Shown here: piece by piece, positions 8,143 to 15,862 of the stretch
Position numbering within the stretch: position 1 is the first letter of the stretch
Layout of the letters: every line of letters begins with the position of its first letter
IMG/VR virus record: IMGVR_UViG_3300047319_000524
Coordinates: 1-24,673 of that record
DNA from: a virus
Strand: one strand, 5' to 3'
DNA: 24,673 nucleotides
Translations under genes and position numbers: made by a program
Notes under the pieces: generated by a model
Databases searched by the model: none
The model's input: only the letters and a program-made list of their open reading frames with translations
What the model was told of the DNA's origin: nothing

Positions 8143-11100
8143 GCGCCGCCTCGCTGCGCCCCGGTCGTGCGCTTCGGCCCGCGGTGGGGCTGACCGCTGA
8201 GCGTCAGGCATACCCACGTGGCGCCTTCTCCGGTCAGAACGGGTGGCTCTGGTACCGCGCTGGGCACAGCGTCCGTGATCTGGACACGGATCGCGTTGCT
8301 CGTCGTCTGCGAGACCTCCTTCACGAGCCATTCACGCGCGAGCGCGTCGATCTGATCCGATGTGAACGTCTTGGTGGATGTGAAGGTATCGGCGTAGTCG
8401 AAGGCGAGCGAGATCGTGACGTCATGCGACGTCACACGCTGCGCAAGCAGCAAGACTTGGTCAATGAACTGCTCGCCCTGAAGCCCGGCGATATGGATCC
8501 ACGGCGTCGTCGCACCCATCGTGACCCAACCGCCGCCAGGATCCAGGTAGTCGCTCCCGTCACCGACGGCGGTCTCGAAATAGACGGTTCCGTCGGCCGC
8601 GAGCCAGGCATACCGCCACGAGCCTGCAAGGAACACCATCCCGGAGTCCTGGGATGGCTGATCCGCCACGGTGCCGCTCTTTCGGTCGATGCTGATCCAC
8701 TTCTTCAGGATCAGGTCGTAGACGACATCACGACCGTTGCCGGAGACGAAGCCATTCCCGTCCAGCGACTGGGCGAGCGAGAGGCGAGCGAGGTTGTTTT
8801 TTGTGTCGAGCGCCATGCACGCGACGGATGGGAAGTTCGCGACCTCGTCCTGGACGTTCGCGCCGATGAAGTCGACGGCAAGCCCTCGGTTGAGCAGGTC
8901 GATCCCCCGGTCGGAGCGGAAGAAAATGCCGGCGCTCGTCGAGAGCGTCTTCCCGTCGATGCTGCCGACGTCGACCGACAGCCGACGAGGAGTGGCGAGG
9001 CCGCCCGAGCTCCCGTTGTCGCTCGGAATGTCGCCCGAGGTGACGTAGATCCGGCGCTTCATGAAAATGACGAGCGCGCCGTCCATGACCTCCAACGCCG
9101 TGACGTCGTCTTCCATGACCGCAACGAAAGCCGGCGAGAACCACTGGCCCTGACCGTCGATGGGCTGCGAGCTGAAGAACAGGACGTTGTCGGCCGCTCC
9201 GACGATCATGCCGTTGTAGGCAACGATGTGCTTGAGCCCGGGGGGCGCACGATGGTCCTGGCTCGAGCCGTCGGTCCCCGGAAGTGAGCCGGTGGAGTAG
9301 AGAAGCGCCGTGGTGCCGAAGTTCGCCTCTGCGACGTTGTCCGTGACCGTCAGCGTGTTGCTCTGCGGGTTGTTCGCGACTTCGCCGATTCGGAAGTAGG
9401 GCGCCGTGCCCCCGTCGTGCGTGCCCCAGACCGCGATCCGGAGCGACGTCCCTCCAGCAGCTGCGTTTGACCCGCGGGCGGTGATCGATAGCGGCGGGAC
9501 GGTGAGCACGATCTTCTTACTCGTGCACGTGCCGGAGCTGACCGGATCGCTCACGCCAGAAACGTGCCAGTTGCCGTAGGCGTCGATCTCCTCGTAGGTC
9601 ACGACGTAGTTGCGCCCCGTTGCCAGCGTCACCGAGCCGGCCAGCGTCTTGTTGATCGACGGCTTGGGGGGTCGACAGAGGAACGCAGCCTCGAACACGC
9701 GAACACCATCGAAGACCGCGACGATCCCCCCCGCGAGACAGGTTGACCCGTTCGCGACCGCCGGCTTCCAGCGCTCGACCGACGCGAAGTCGAACTCGGC
9801 GAGCGTCGTGCCGGTCGTCGTCCCGCTCTTCTTCGTCAGGAAGCCGAACCAGAAGGCGCTCGCGCTGACCGCTGCGCTCCGTGCCTGTCGCCTAGCGGCC
9901 GGCACAGAGAGAAGGCCGCGCTGGATCGGCGAGGCCACCGGGCGGAGGTACATCGTAGTGGCCGACCCGGTCGTATCCGGCGTGCAGTCGCAAAGCACGA
10001 CCTCCTCCCCGTTGCTCGAGGCGAACGGAGCATAGACGCGGGAGTTGAAATAGAACGGTCGGCCGATCAGCTCGGCGTTGAAGGCCGTCAGAAGCGCGCC
10101 GTTGGTGGCCGTGGCGCCGGCGGCGATCTTGATCGCCCGTGTGGTCGTGGCTGCGTCGCCGCTTGTCCCAAAGACCGCAGCTTGTCCGGCCGCGGTCGCG
10201 GCAACCCAGACGGAGATCGGAGTGGCGCCAGCGGCGGTGAACACGGCCGTCGGCGTGGCCGTCGTCGCGAGGGTGGACGGATCGAGGCCCATCGCGCGAA
10301 CCGTCGTATTTTCGGACCAGGTGAGCCATAGCGTCGCGCCGCCCTCGGAGATGCCGATGCCGTCCTCAGGGGGTTGGATGCTCGACGTGTTGACCGTCGT
10401 CGTCGCGAGCACCCCGGCGATGGTCAGCGTCTTGACGGTGATCAAGTTCGTGCCGCCGCTCGCGTTGGAGTAGGCGAACGCGACACGATCGGAGAACGAT
10501 GAGACGTCGAATCCGACCGGCGACGGCGGCACGATCACCGCATACACGTCGTTCGCCACGGTCCCGATGCTCACCCATCCCGCCGCCAACGTGGTCGCGC
10601 TCGTTGTGTCCAGGTAGTGCGCCCGGATCGTGTTGTCGGAGGAGTTGAGGGTCAGCGCGATGACGTAGACCCCGTACGTCGCGAGCCTGCAGCCGTCGAG
10701 CGATGCGGCGCTGAAGAGCACCTCGGGCTTCCGGAGGATCGCCTCGTTGGCCCGGTCGAGCACCGTGACGTAGTGGTAGTCGGTGAGCGCGACCTGAAAG
10801 ACGTAGCTTGAGATCACCGCTACGCCGTTGCAGTAGACGATGTCGCGGACGTACGCCGTGGACGTCCCTAGCGTCGGGGCAGGGATGAGCCGGCACGAGG
10901 CCTCGGGCACCAGCCCTTTCGGTACGCTGCGGGCGAGCTTGGGGCTGTAGACGTCGAGCTGCGGCGTCTGGTCGATGGTGCAGAGCTGGTCGCCGCTCAT
11001 GAACTGGCGGAGCGCCGCACCGCGCGTCGTGCCGTCGAGTCGCGTTGCGGGCAGCGCGCCAAAGCCGGGCCGCTTGCTGACGCCCCCGACGGTGCCCTGA

Positions 11101-11207
11101 CGCACGTTGTAGAGCGCGGTGTACGCCTGCGACGCGTCCACAACCTCGCTGCGGACCGACTGATCGATCCCGGCGAGGAACGGCACCTCCAGGACGATGT
11201 CGGCCAT
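8139..11207 (-). CDS. Tail nozzle / tail-tube-B-like beta protein (1022 aa)
   Basis: The ATG at 11207 overlaps the TAA of the 127-aa gene (TAATG). The N-terminus MADIVLEVPFLAGIDQSVRSEVVDASQA, with a following phrase on RQGTVGGVSKRPGFGALP, resembles the start of podovirus tail nozzle proteins (T7 gp12 and P22 gp10 types), where an RxGxxxKRPGF-like segment is common. The rest is almost wholly short beta strands and Thr/Ser/Gly loops with repeated blade-like units, as expected for a beta-propeller-containing nozzle. It is longer than P22 gp10 (472 aa) and T7 gp12 (about 790 aa), so extra domains are likely. It follows the adaptor in the usual podovirus order. It forms the distal tail ring through which DNA leaves. 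Confidence 0.72.
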   Translation of the reverse strand: MADIVLEVPFLAGIDQSVRSEVVDASQAYTALYNVRQGTVGGVSKRPGFGALPATRLDGTTRGAALRQFMSGDQLCTIDQTPQLDVYSPKLARSVPKGLVPEASCRLIPAPTLGTSTAYVRDIVYCNGVAVISSYVFQVALTDYHYVTVLDRANEAILRKPEVLFSAASLDGCRLATYGVYVIALTLNSSDNTIRAHYLDTTSATTLAAGWVSIGTVANDVYAVIVPPSPVGFDVSSFSDRVAFAYSNASGGTNLITVKTLTIAGVLATTTVNTSSIQPPEDGIGISEGGATLWLTWSENTTVRAMGLDPSTLATTATPTAVFTAAGATPISVWVAATAAGQAAVFGTSGDAATTTRAIKIAAGATATNGALLTAFNAELIGRPFYFNSRVYAPFASSNGEEVVLCDCTPDTTGSATTMYLRPVASPIQRGLLSVPAARRQARSAAVSASAFWFGFLTKKSGTTTGTTLAEFDFASVERWKPAVANGSTCLAGGIVAVFDGVRVFEAAFLCRPPKPSINKTLAGSVTLATGRNYVVTYEEIDAYGNWHVSGVSDPVSSGTCTSKKIVLTVPPLSITARGSNAAAGGTSLRIAVWGTHDGGTAPYFRIGEVANNPQSNTLTVTDNVAEANFGTTALLYSTGSLPGTDGSSQDHRAPPGLKHIVAYNGMIVGAADNVLFFSSQPIDGQGQWFSPAFVAVMEDDVTALEVMDGALVIFMKRRIYVTSGDIPSDNGSSGGLATPRRLSVDVGSIDGKTLSTSAGIFFRSDRGIDLLNRGLAVDFIGANVQDEVANFPSVACMALDTKNNLARLSLAQSLDGNGFVSGNGRDVVYDLILKKWISIDRKSGTVADQPSQDSGMVFLAGSWRYAWLAADGTVYFETAVGDGSDYLDPGGGWVTMGATTPWIHIAGLQGEQFIDQVLLLAQRVTSHDVTISLAFDYADTFTSTKTFTSDQIDALAREWLVKEVSQTTSNAIRVQITDAVPSAVPEPPVLTGEGATWVCLTLSGQPHRGPKRTTGAQRGGA

Positions 11208-11590
11208 TAGCCGGCCTCTTCCACGCGGATGCTGATCGTCCCGATCGTCAGGAACGTCAGCATCAGGACGTCATTCGTGCTGCTGTTGCTGTAGATCGGC
11301 TGGGCCGAGAAAACGGCGTTCCGCCAGTCGAGAACCCACCAGTTCACGCGGCCGCCGAAGTTGTGGACGAAGCGGTAGATGGTGGTCCCAGTCCCGTCGA
11401 CCGTGATGTCTCGGAAGTCGATCCGGCGCGGAACGAATCGGCGCTTGAGTGTGGCCACGTCTTTCAACAGCCCGGCGACGATACGCACGAGCTTGCTCGG
11501 GTCCTGGACCTCGTCCTCCGTCGGCGCCGAGTCGGGCTGGGCCTTCGTGTCGAGCTGCCGGACGCCGGATCGGTCGACGAGCGCGCTCAT
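11207..11590 (-). CDS. Virion-associated protein of unknown function (127 aa)
   Basis: The start overlaps the adaptor stop (ATGA at 11590-11587). Residues 1-35 are polar and probably disordered. A helix follows (KLVRIVAGLLKDVATLKRRF, about 34-53), then a compact beta domain with the phrase RFVHNFGGRVNWWVLDW and a terminal strand TISIRVEEAG. The beta part resembles small phage domains that carry a histidine, a hydrophobic GR segment and a terminal IxV strand. Its position between adaptor and nozzle points to a tail-assembly or minor structural role. No enzyme motif is visible. Confidence 0.7.
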   Translation of the reverse strand: MSALVDRSGVRQLDTKAQPDSAPTEDEVQDPSKLVRIVAGLLKDVATLKRRFVPRRIDFRDITVDGTGTTIYRFVHNFGGRVNWWVLDWRNAVFSAQPIYSNSSTNDVLMLTFLTIGTISIRVEEAG

Positions 11591-12294
11591 CGGCAGCGGT
11601 ACCGCCGGCCGAAGCGGTCTCGGTAGTGGCCCGCAAGACGCAGATTGGCGACGCGCCCTGGCGCACTTAGGTCGAGCGACCGCGCCAGGATGCGAATGTC
11701 ACCCTCCATTTCGCCAAGGCGCTGCGCGAGTCGGTCGACGCGACTCCAGTTCTCGCGCTCTTGGGCGATTTCGCGCGCCGCCCACCAAATGACGTATTGG
11801 TCGAGCCGCTCCATCGTGTCGAACACCGACGAGTCACCGGAGAGCTGCGTCACCGACGTGGCGAACCAGAGCAGCGCGGTGTCGTTCTTCGGCGGCTTCG
11901 GTAGGAACTCGATGTTCGTCCCGACGAGCTGGTAGCCGGCTGCGCGCGTGGCGTGCGAGACCGTCTCCGGCGTCGTCAGCACGGCTCGCTCCGGCCATTC
12001 GAGCGGTTGCATCCACGTCTTGCGCTTGTTCGAGTCGGTGTAGACGACCGAGATGAGCGATCGGAAGTTGCCAGGCAGCCCGTAGACCGTCGCCGAGCCA
12101 TCCATCGTGATCGTGGTCGAGGCGACCGGCTGGAACTCGGGGTTCGTCGTGCGGCAGACACGGGAGAGCGCGCCGAGGCCGCGGTTTACCAGGTCGTTGA
12201 CGTAGGTGGCCGGGTGCTTGTCCGTAAATGCGGCGACATCCGCGGTGCGCATGACTGCATCGCGGATGTCGCCAAGCTGTCGGTTGAGAGCCAA
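11587..12294 (-). CDS. Head-tail adaptor (connector) protein (235 aa)
   Basis: The start is TTG at 12294-12292, selected because GGGGAGG lies eight bases upstream at 12309-12303; the next in-frame ATG is 14 codons on. The N-terminal half is helical (RDAVMRTADVAAF, TYVNDLVNRGLGAL). A central beta domain has the phrase YGLPGNFRSLISVVY, and a C-terminal helical segment reads WWAAREIAQERENWSRVDRL and onwards. The order helix bundle, 'Y-x-LP-x-x-F-R' strand and a helical tail is characteristic of podovirus adaptor or tail-tube-A proteins (P22 gp4, T7 gp11 families), which form a ring below the portal. It lies directly upstream of the nozzle cluster, as in those phages. The last residues (RDRFGRRYRCR) are strongly basic. 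Confidence 0.65.
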   Translation of the reverse strand: MALNRQLGDIRDAVMRTADVAAFTDKHPATYVNDLVNRGLGALSRVCRTTNPEFQPVASTTITMDGSATVYGLPGNFRSLISVVYTDSNKRKTWMQPLEWPERAVLTTPETVSHATRAAGYQLVGTNIEFLPKPPKNDTALLWFATSVTQLSGDSSVFDTMERLDQYVIWWAAREIAQERENWSRVDRLAQRLGEMEGDIRILARSLDLSAPGRVANLRLAGHYRDRFGRRYRCR

Positions 12295-12297
12295 GCG

Positions 12298-12540
12298 TCA
12301 GGCCTCCCCTTCGTCGCTCTCCTCGCCGTAGTCCTTCGAACAGGCGCGCACGGCCGCCTTGAAAGCAGCGCGCGCGCCCTCCGAATCGCCGTCCTTCACC
12401 GCCGACACGAAGTCGTCGATGAGGCCGTCTTCGTCCGACGGCTCCGCCGACTCGTCGTCGCCACCGGTGTCGCCCATCGAGGGCTTGCCTTTCGGCTTGC
12501 CCCCGAGGAGCGCCAGGATCCCGATACCCTTACCGGCCAT
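12298..12540 (-). CDS. Small acidic protein in the head cluster (80 aa), unknown
   Basis: The start ATG shares one base with the stop of the upstream gene (TGATG at 12542-12538). The first 20 residues are hydrophobic then basic (GIGILALLGGKPKGKP). The remainder is dominated by Asp, Glu and Ser, with one helix (LIDDFVSAVKDGDSEGARAAFKAAVRAC). Small acidic proteins in this place occur in many podovirus head clusters, but no role can be assigned. Possible roles are an assembly factor or a DNA-mimic-like virion protein, both speculative. Codon use matches its neighbours. Confidence 0.68.
   Translation of the reverse strand: MAGKGIGILALLGGKPKGKPSMGDTGGDDESAEPSDEDGLIDDFVSAVKDGDSEGARAAFKAAVRACSKDYGEESDEGEA
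12303..12309 (-). promoter_or_regulatory. Strong Shine-Dalgarno site that sets the TTG start of the adaptor gene
   Basis: Minus-strand GGGGAGG, eight bases before the TTG at 12294, inside the last codons of the 80-aa gene. It argues for the rare TTG start over the ATG 14 codons downstream. Confidence 0.65.
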
Positions 12541-12965
12541 CAGGACACCGTGACCGGGTAGCCGTCGGTCAGGACATCGTTGGACAGGTCGAACGACAGC
12601 ACGAGAATGTCCCCGTTGGCCGGGTTCGTCGCCGTACCGGTCTCCGTCCGCGTCTCGAGAACGACGCTCGCGCTTCCGTCCGCGTTGGACGTGGCGATCG
12701 TCGTACCGTCGTTGCACACGGGGAAGAGGACGGCTCCGGCAGCCTTCTTTTTCCATGCATGGCTGAAGTGCACCAGCTTGCGGTAGGCACGGCTGAACGA
12801 GACCTTGATCTGTCCCGTTCCGGTGTTCTGGACTCCGTTGAAGTCCCTCCCGTTCGCGGTCGACGGCCCGGAGGCGCCGTAGACGACCTCCAGGATCATC
12901 GTCCGCCGCCCCGGCACGTTGTGTGGCGGGGCGACCGGGATGAGGGCGGGTTCTCGGGCGGCCAT
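12540..12965 (-). CDS. Virion structural protein (141 aa), function unknown
   Basis: The ATG at 12965 lies one base past the stop of the 164-aa gene, with GGAG about ten bases upstream. The N-terminus (REPALIPVAPPHNVPGRRT) is Pro-rich. Residues about 24-141 appear as a series of beta strands: TMILEVVYGA, TGQIKVSFS, then GAVLFPV, SASVVLETRTETG and DILVLSFDLS. This fits an immunoglobulin- or jelly-roll-like minor capsid or decoration domain. It follows the 164-aa gene in the head cluster. The family was not recognised. Confidence 0.7.
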   Translation of the reverse strand: MAAREPALIPVAPPHNVPGRRTMILEVVYGASGPSTANGRDFNGVQNTGTGQIKVSFSRAYRKLVHFSHAWKKKAAGAVLFPVCNDGTTIATSNADGSASVVLETRTETGTATNPANGDILVLSFDLSNDVLTDGYPVTVS

Positions 12966-12966
12966 C

Positions 12967-13461
12967 TCAGATGTACTCCACCGTGACGGTGACCTTGCCG
13001 ATCGGCGTCGCCGGGGTGCTGGTCTCCGTCGACTTGAAGGTCATGACGTTGCCCGCCGCGAACACGAGGTTGGCGAACGTGCTGGAGAGGACGAACGCCG
13101 CCGGCACGAAGGCCGCGATCGATACGTTGCCGCCTGCGGTGTTCGTGTCGAGCGTCGCGGTCGTGACGGCCGCCCCTCCAGCGCCGTCACGCTTCTGGAG
13201 GAGCATCGTGACGAAGGCGGAGCCGCTGGCCGCAAGGGCCGTGGCACCCACAAAGTCGACCTTCTTGACCCTGCACGCCTTTCGCAGGGCCATCGGGGTC
13301 TCGGCGATGGTGGCATCCGCCGGGATTTCGAAGGTGAACGTCTCCTCGTTTTGCCGGCCAACCTCACCGATGACGTCCACGATCGGGGAGACCGTGGACG
13401 CCGTGCGAAGTTCGCCGATGGTGAACGCCTTGATGATTGCGCGATCCGTTGCAGTAGGCAT
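12967..13461 (-). CDS. Capsid-adjacent structural protein, decoration candidate (164 aa)
   Basis: This is the first gene after the major capsid gene. It has an almost ideal ribosome site, AAAGGAG, six bases before the ATG, which also overlaps the capsid stop region. High translation would suit a protein needed in many copies. The sequence alternates short strands and loops; segments such as ETFTFEIPADAT, GSAFVTMLLQK, NVSIAAFVPAAFVL and GKVTVTVEYI indicate a beta-sandwich. No cysteine-based or enzymatic motif is visible. Location, strong initiation and fold make a head-decoration or cement protein plausible; that is inference. Confidence 0.72.
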   Translation of the reverse strand: MPTATDRAIIKAFTIGELRTASTVSPIVDVIGEVGRQNEETFTFEIPADATIAETPMALRKACRVKKVDFVGATALAASGSAFVTMLLQKRDGAGGAAVTTATLDTNTAGGNVSIAAFVPAAFVLSSTFANLVFAAGNVMTFKSTETSTPATPIGKVTVTVEYI

Positions 13462-13467
13462 TTGGGG

Positions 13468-13474
13468 CTCCTTT
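13468..13474 (-). promoter_or_regulatory. Near-ideal Shine-Dalgarno site of the 164-aa gene
   Basis: Minus-strand AAAGGAG, six bases before the ATG at 13461. The first base of this block is also the last base of the capsid stop codon. Confidence 0.75.
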
Positions 13475-14772
13475 CAGACCGCCACGCGCACCCAGGCGCC
13501 GGGCTTCTTGACCAAGAATCCGGGGTCCGAAACAGCTCGGAGCTCCCGCATGTCCGTCGCGTCTTCCGTGCGCATCGTGCCGAGCGTGCCCATGCCGTTG
13601 CCCATGTCCCAGTGAACGAGGGGTCCGATCGAGCCCATGACGACGGTGTCGAGCTCGCCGCATCGCTCGACGTTGTCCGGCATCCACATTGACGCCATGA
13701 CGTTGATCGGGCCGCGCGGGCCCTGGATGACGGCGGCGTTGTATTCGACGCCCGTCTGGTACTTGCCCACCGGCGCCGACGGCACCTTCGTATAGACGAG
13801 CTTGTTGTCCATCTCGAACTCGAACTTTTCGAAGTTCCGCGTGGACAGCAGGTACGTGTCCGGCTTGTTTCCGGCGTCCACGCAGATGCGCGCGGCGCGC
13901 TTGATCCGCTGGTAGACGCTGAGGTTCGTCCCGACCATCGGACGACCCGCGAGCCAGCCTGGGTTCTGGTTCCGGTCACACGTCAGGAGCGTGCCGGGCT
14001 TCGTCGACGGCCAGTTGTAGGTCGGCAGGAAGCCGTCCAGGCCGATGATGTAGTCGTTGTCGTAGCAGCCGGCGCCGTAGATGCTGAACCCGGTCGCGAC
14101 GGTGAGGTCAGGGAAGGCGTTGGCCCACGTGACCGAAGCTCCCGAGGAGTCCACGATCTGGACGCTGGGGGCGCCCTCCATGCCGACCGCCTTGACGAAC
14201 GCGACGAAGGTGGACGCCGTGCCACCGGTGAGGCCGGTCGCCTCCACCGTGATCGGACGGCCCTCTTCGAAGTTCTTCAGGTCGTTGTCGTTCGTCAGCG
14301 TGATCGTGTCGGTCGTGACGGTCGACGTGGAGTTGATGACTCCGAGGACGCCGACGCCGTTGCCGTGGATCGCCGTCGAGAAGCGGCGCCGCATCCGGTC
14401 GATGGTGGCCTCCCCGGCGCGGGTCACCGGATCGACGAGCAGGGCCTCCTGCTTCGTGTACTCGTACGTGCGGAGCAGCTTCCCCTCGAGAGAGAGGGAG
14501 GCGTACATCTCGCGCGTCGTGTACTGGAACTCAGCCTCGCGCTGAGTCGTCTTGTACTGCTTGGCGTCCGCGTAGGTTCGCCCGATGCCCTGGTTCGCGC
14601 CCCAGCCCAGCGGGTGGTGGCGGATGCCGTTGGTCCAATCGGTTTCCTTCGCGCACGACCCGAGGAGCGGCTCTTCCGAGATGATCTCGTCGAGCAAGCT
14701 CTCCTGCGGCCAAATCTGTCGAACGAGCCCGCCAGCAATGTAGATGGCGGAGGTTTCCGGTCCGGATGCCAT
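13474..14772 (-). CDS. Major capsid protein (432 aa)
   Basis: Placed directly after the scaffold gene and before a strongly translated small structural gene. The ATG at 14772 has GGGAGG five bases upstream. The sequence starts with an extended arm (SAIYIAGGLVRQIWPQESLLDEII), followed by helical and beta segments, with a central sequence RPITVEATGLTGGTASTF and many aromatic and Gly turns. The C-terminus has repeated Met/Gly turns (VHWDMGNGMGTLGTMRTE). Its length of 432 aa is near that of the P22 coat (430 aa), but I see no motif proving that family. It forms the icosahedral shell and is assembled on the scaffold and portal. The call is based on position, length and expression signals and is a confident inference. 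Confidence 0.8.
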   Translation of the reverse strand: MASGPETSAIYIAGGLVRQIWPQESLLDEIISEEPLLGSCAKETDWTNGIRHHPLGWGANQGIGRTYADAKQYKTTQREAEFQYTTREMYASLSLEGKLLRTYEYTKQEALLVDPVTRAGEATIDRMRRRFSTAIHGNGVGVLGVINSTSTVTTDTITLTNDNDLKNFEEGRPITVEATGLTGGTASTFVAFVKAVGMEGAPSVQIVDSSGASVTWANAFPDLTVATGFSIYGAGCYDNDYIIGLDGFLPTYNWPSTKPGTLLTCDRNQNPGWLAGRPMVGTNLSVYQRIKRAARICVDAGNKPDTYLLSTRNFEKFEFEMDNKLVYTKVPSAPVGKYQTGVEYNAAVIQGPRGPINVMASMWMPDNVERCGELDTVVMGSIGPLVHWDMGNGMGTLGTMRTEDATDMRELRAVSDPGFLVKKPGAWVRVAV

Positions 14773-14777
14773 GATGG

Positions 14778-14783
14778 CCTCCC
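14778..14783 (-). promoter_or_regulatory. Strong Shine-Dalgarno site of the capsid gene
   Basis: Minus-strand GGGAGG, five bases before the ATG, between the capsid start and a hairpin at 14799-14814. Confidence 0.75.
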
Positions 14784-14798
14784 GGTACGAGTCGCAAT

Positions 14799-14814
14799 CC
14801 CGGCTCCCGCCGGG
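14799..14814 (-). promoter_or_regulatory. GC-rich RNA hairpin between scaffold and capsid genes
   Basis: Perfect stem CCCGGC / GCCGGG with a four-base loop (GGGA) on the minus-strand transcript, just after the scaffold stop. No T-tract follows, so it is not a classical terminator. It could mark an RNA-processing or mRNA-stability site that raises capsid output. Confidence 0.5.
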
Positions 14815-14817
14815 CGG

Positions 14818-15855
14818 TTACTTGCGCCCGTACTTCGCCCTCACGCGCGCGATCCGGTCTGCTTTGGACAAGCGGTGAAGAGGGACCTCTTCGACCAGCG
14901 TTTCGCGTCCGGCAGTGGCTCGGTTGCTGAGGGTGGTGGCCGGCTGGTCTGCGCCGGGACTCTTCGACGATTCGCCTGAGGTGGCTTCTGCGCTCGGAGC
15001 GCTGAGCCCACCGACCTGAAACAGCTCAAGAAGCTGCTCTGTGTGATCGTGGAGCTGCTCGACAGTGTAGTCCGGTGGCAAGTGCGGTGCCAGGAAGTTG
15101 TTCGCGAGCGCGATCAGCGCGTTCGCTCCGCGCGCTTTCGCGAAGTTCGCCGTGAGCGGGTACTCGCCGGACTTCTCCGAGACGCGCGCGTGGAACTCGA
15201 CGGCCTTCTGTTGCCCCGCGGCCTGCTCGCGCGCCTGCTGGACTTCCGCCTGCCGTTGCTTCTCGGTCAAGTCCAGCTTCTCGTTGATCGCCTTGATCTC
15301 CGCCCGCAGCGTCTGCTCGAGCGTGCGCGTGGCCGACTGCGCTTGCGCGGCAGCAACGGCCTCGGGGTTCGTCTGCCGGTCGCGGAGCGCCGCGACCATG
15401 TCGCCGGCCTTCACGCCCTTCTTTTCGGCCCACTCGAGGACCGACATTGGGTCCTTCCAGGCGCCTTCCAGAGGCTCGAGCTCGGCGAGGCGCCGACGGA
15501 GCTTCTCCACCTCGCCCTGGTTGGTCTGGTACTTCGCCCGCTGCTGCCGCTCGGCGAGGGCCGCGGCTTCCTTCGCGCGAAGCTCGGCAACTCCCTTCTG
15601 GATCCGCGCCATGCGCTCGGCGCGAATTTGAGCGGCAGCGTCCGGGGCCGCAGGAGCGCCCGCCGCGCCCGAATCTGCCGGCGAAGGGCTGGCAGGAGTG
15701 GACGACGAGGACGACCCATCGTCGGCAGATTCCGGAGCGGCGGAAGCCTTGGCGAGGATCGCGCGAGCGCGCGACGCCGCGGTGGTGCGCGGAGCAATCG
15801 CGGCTGGAGCGGCGACAGGGGTGGCGGGAGCGCTGGGGGTGGCGGGCTGGGTCAT
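14818..15855 (-). CDS. Capsid scaffold protein (345 aa)
   Basis: Sits between portal and capsid, the usual scaffold place. Residues 1-75 are Ala/Pro/Ser-rich and disordered. Residues about 75-245 are predicted continuous helix with many Arg, Glu, Gln and Ala (for example EVEKLRRRLAELEPLEG and NEKLDLTEKQRQAEVQQ), a typical elongated coiled coil. The C-terminal end is basic (HRLSKADRIARVRAKYGRK), as in scaffold C-terminal helices that bind the coat. The ATG at 15855 has GAGAGG a few bases upstream. It is expected to be lost or degraded on maturation. No protease domain was seen within it or elsewhere in the window. Confidence 0.72.
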   Translation of the reverse strand: MTQPATPSAPATPVAAPAAIAPRTTAASRARAILAKASAAPESADDGSSSSSTPASPSPADSGAAGAPAAPDAAAQIRAERMARIQKGVAELRAKEAAALAERQQRAKYQTNQGEVEKLRRRLAELEPLEGAWKDPMSVLEWAEKKGVKAGDMVAALRDRQTNPEAVAAAQAQSATRTLEQTLRAEIKAINEKLDLTEKQRQAEVQQAREQAAGQQKAVEFHARVSEKSGEYPLTANFAKARGANALIALANNFLAPHLPPDYTVEQLHDHTEQLLELFQVGGLSAPSAEATSGESSKSPGADQPATTLSNRATAGRETLVEEVPLHRLSKADRIARVRAKYGRK

Positions 15856-15862
15856 GGGCCTC

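Noticed and set aside
7726-8331. Upstream extension of the second GNAT frame to 8331.
   Set aside because: It lies inside the nozzle gene in another frame. The GTGA junction with a ribosome site at 8142 explains the start.
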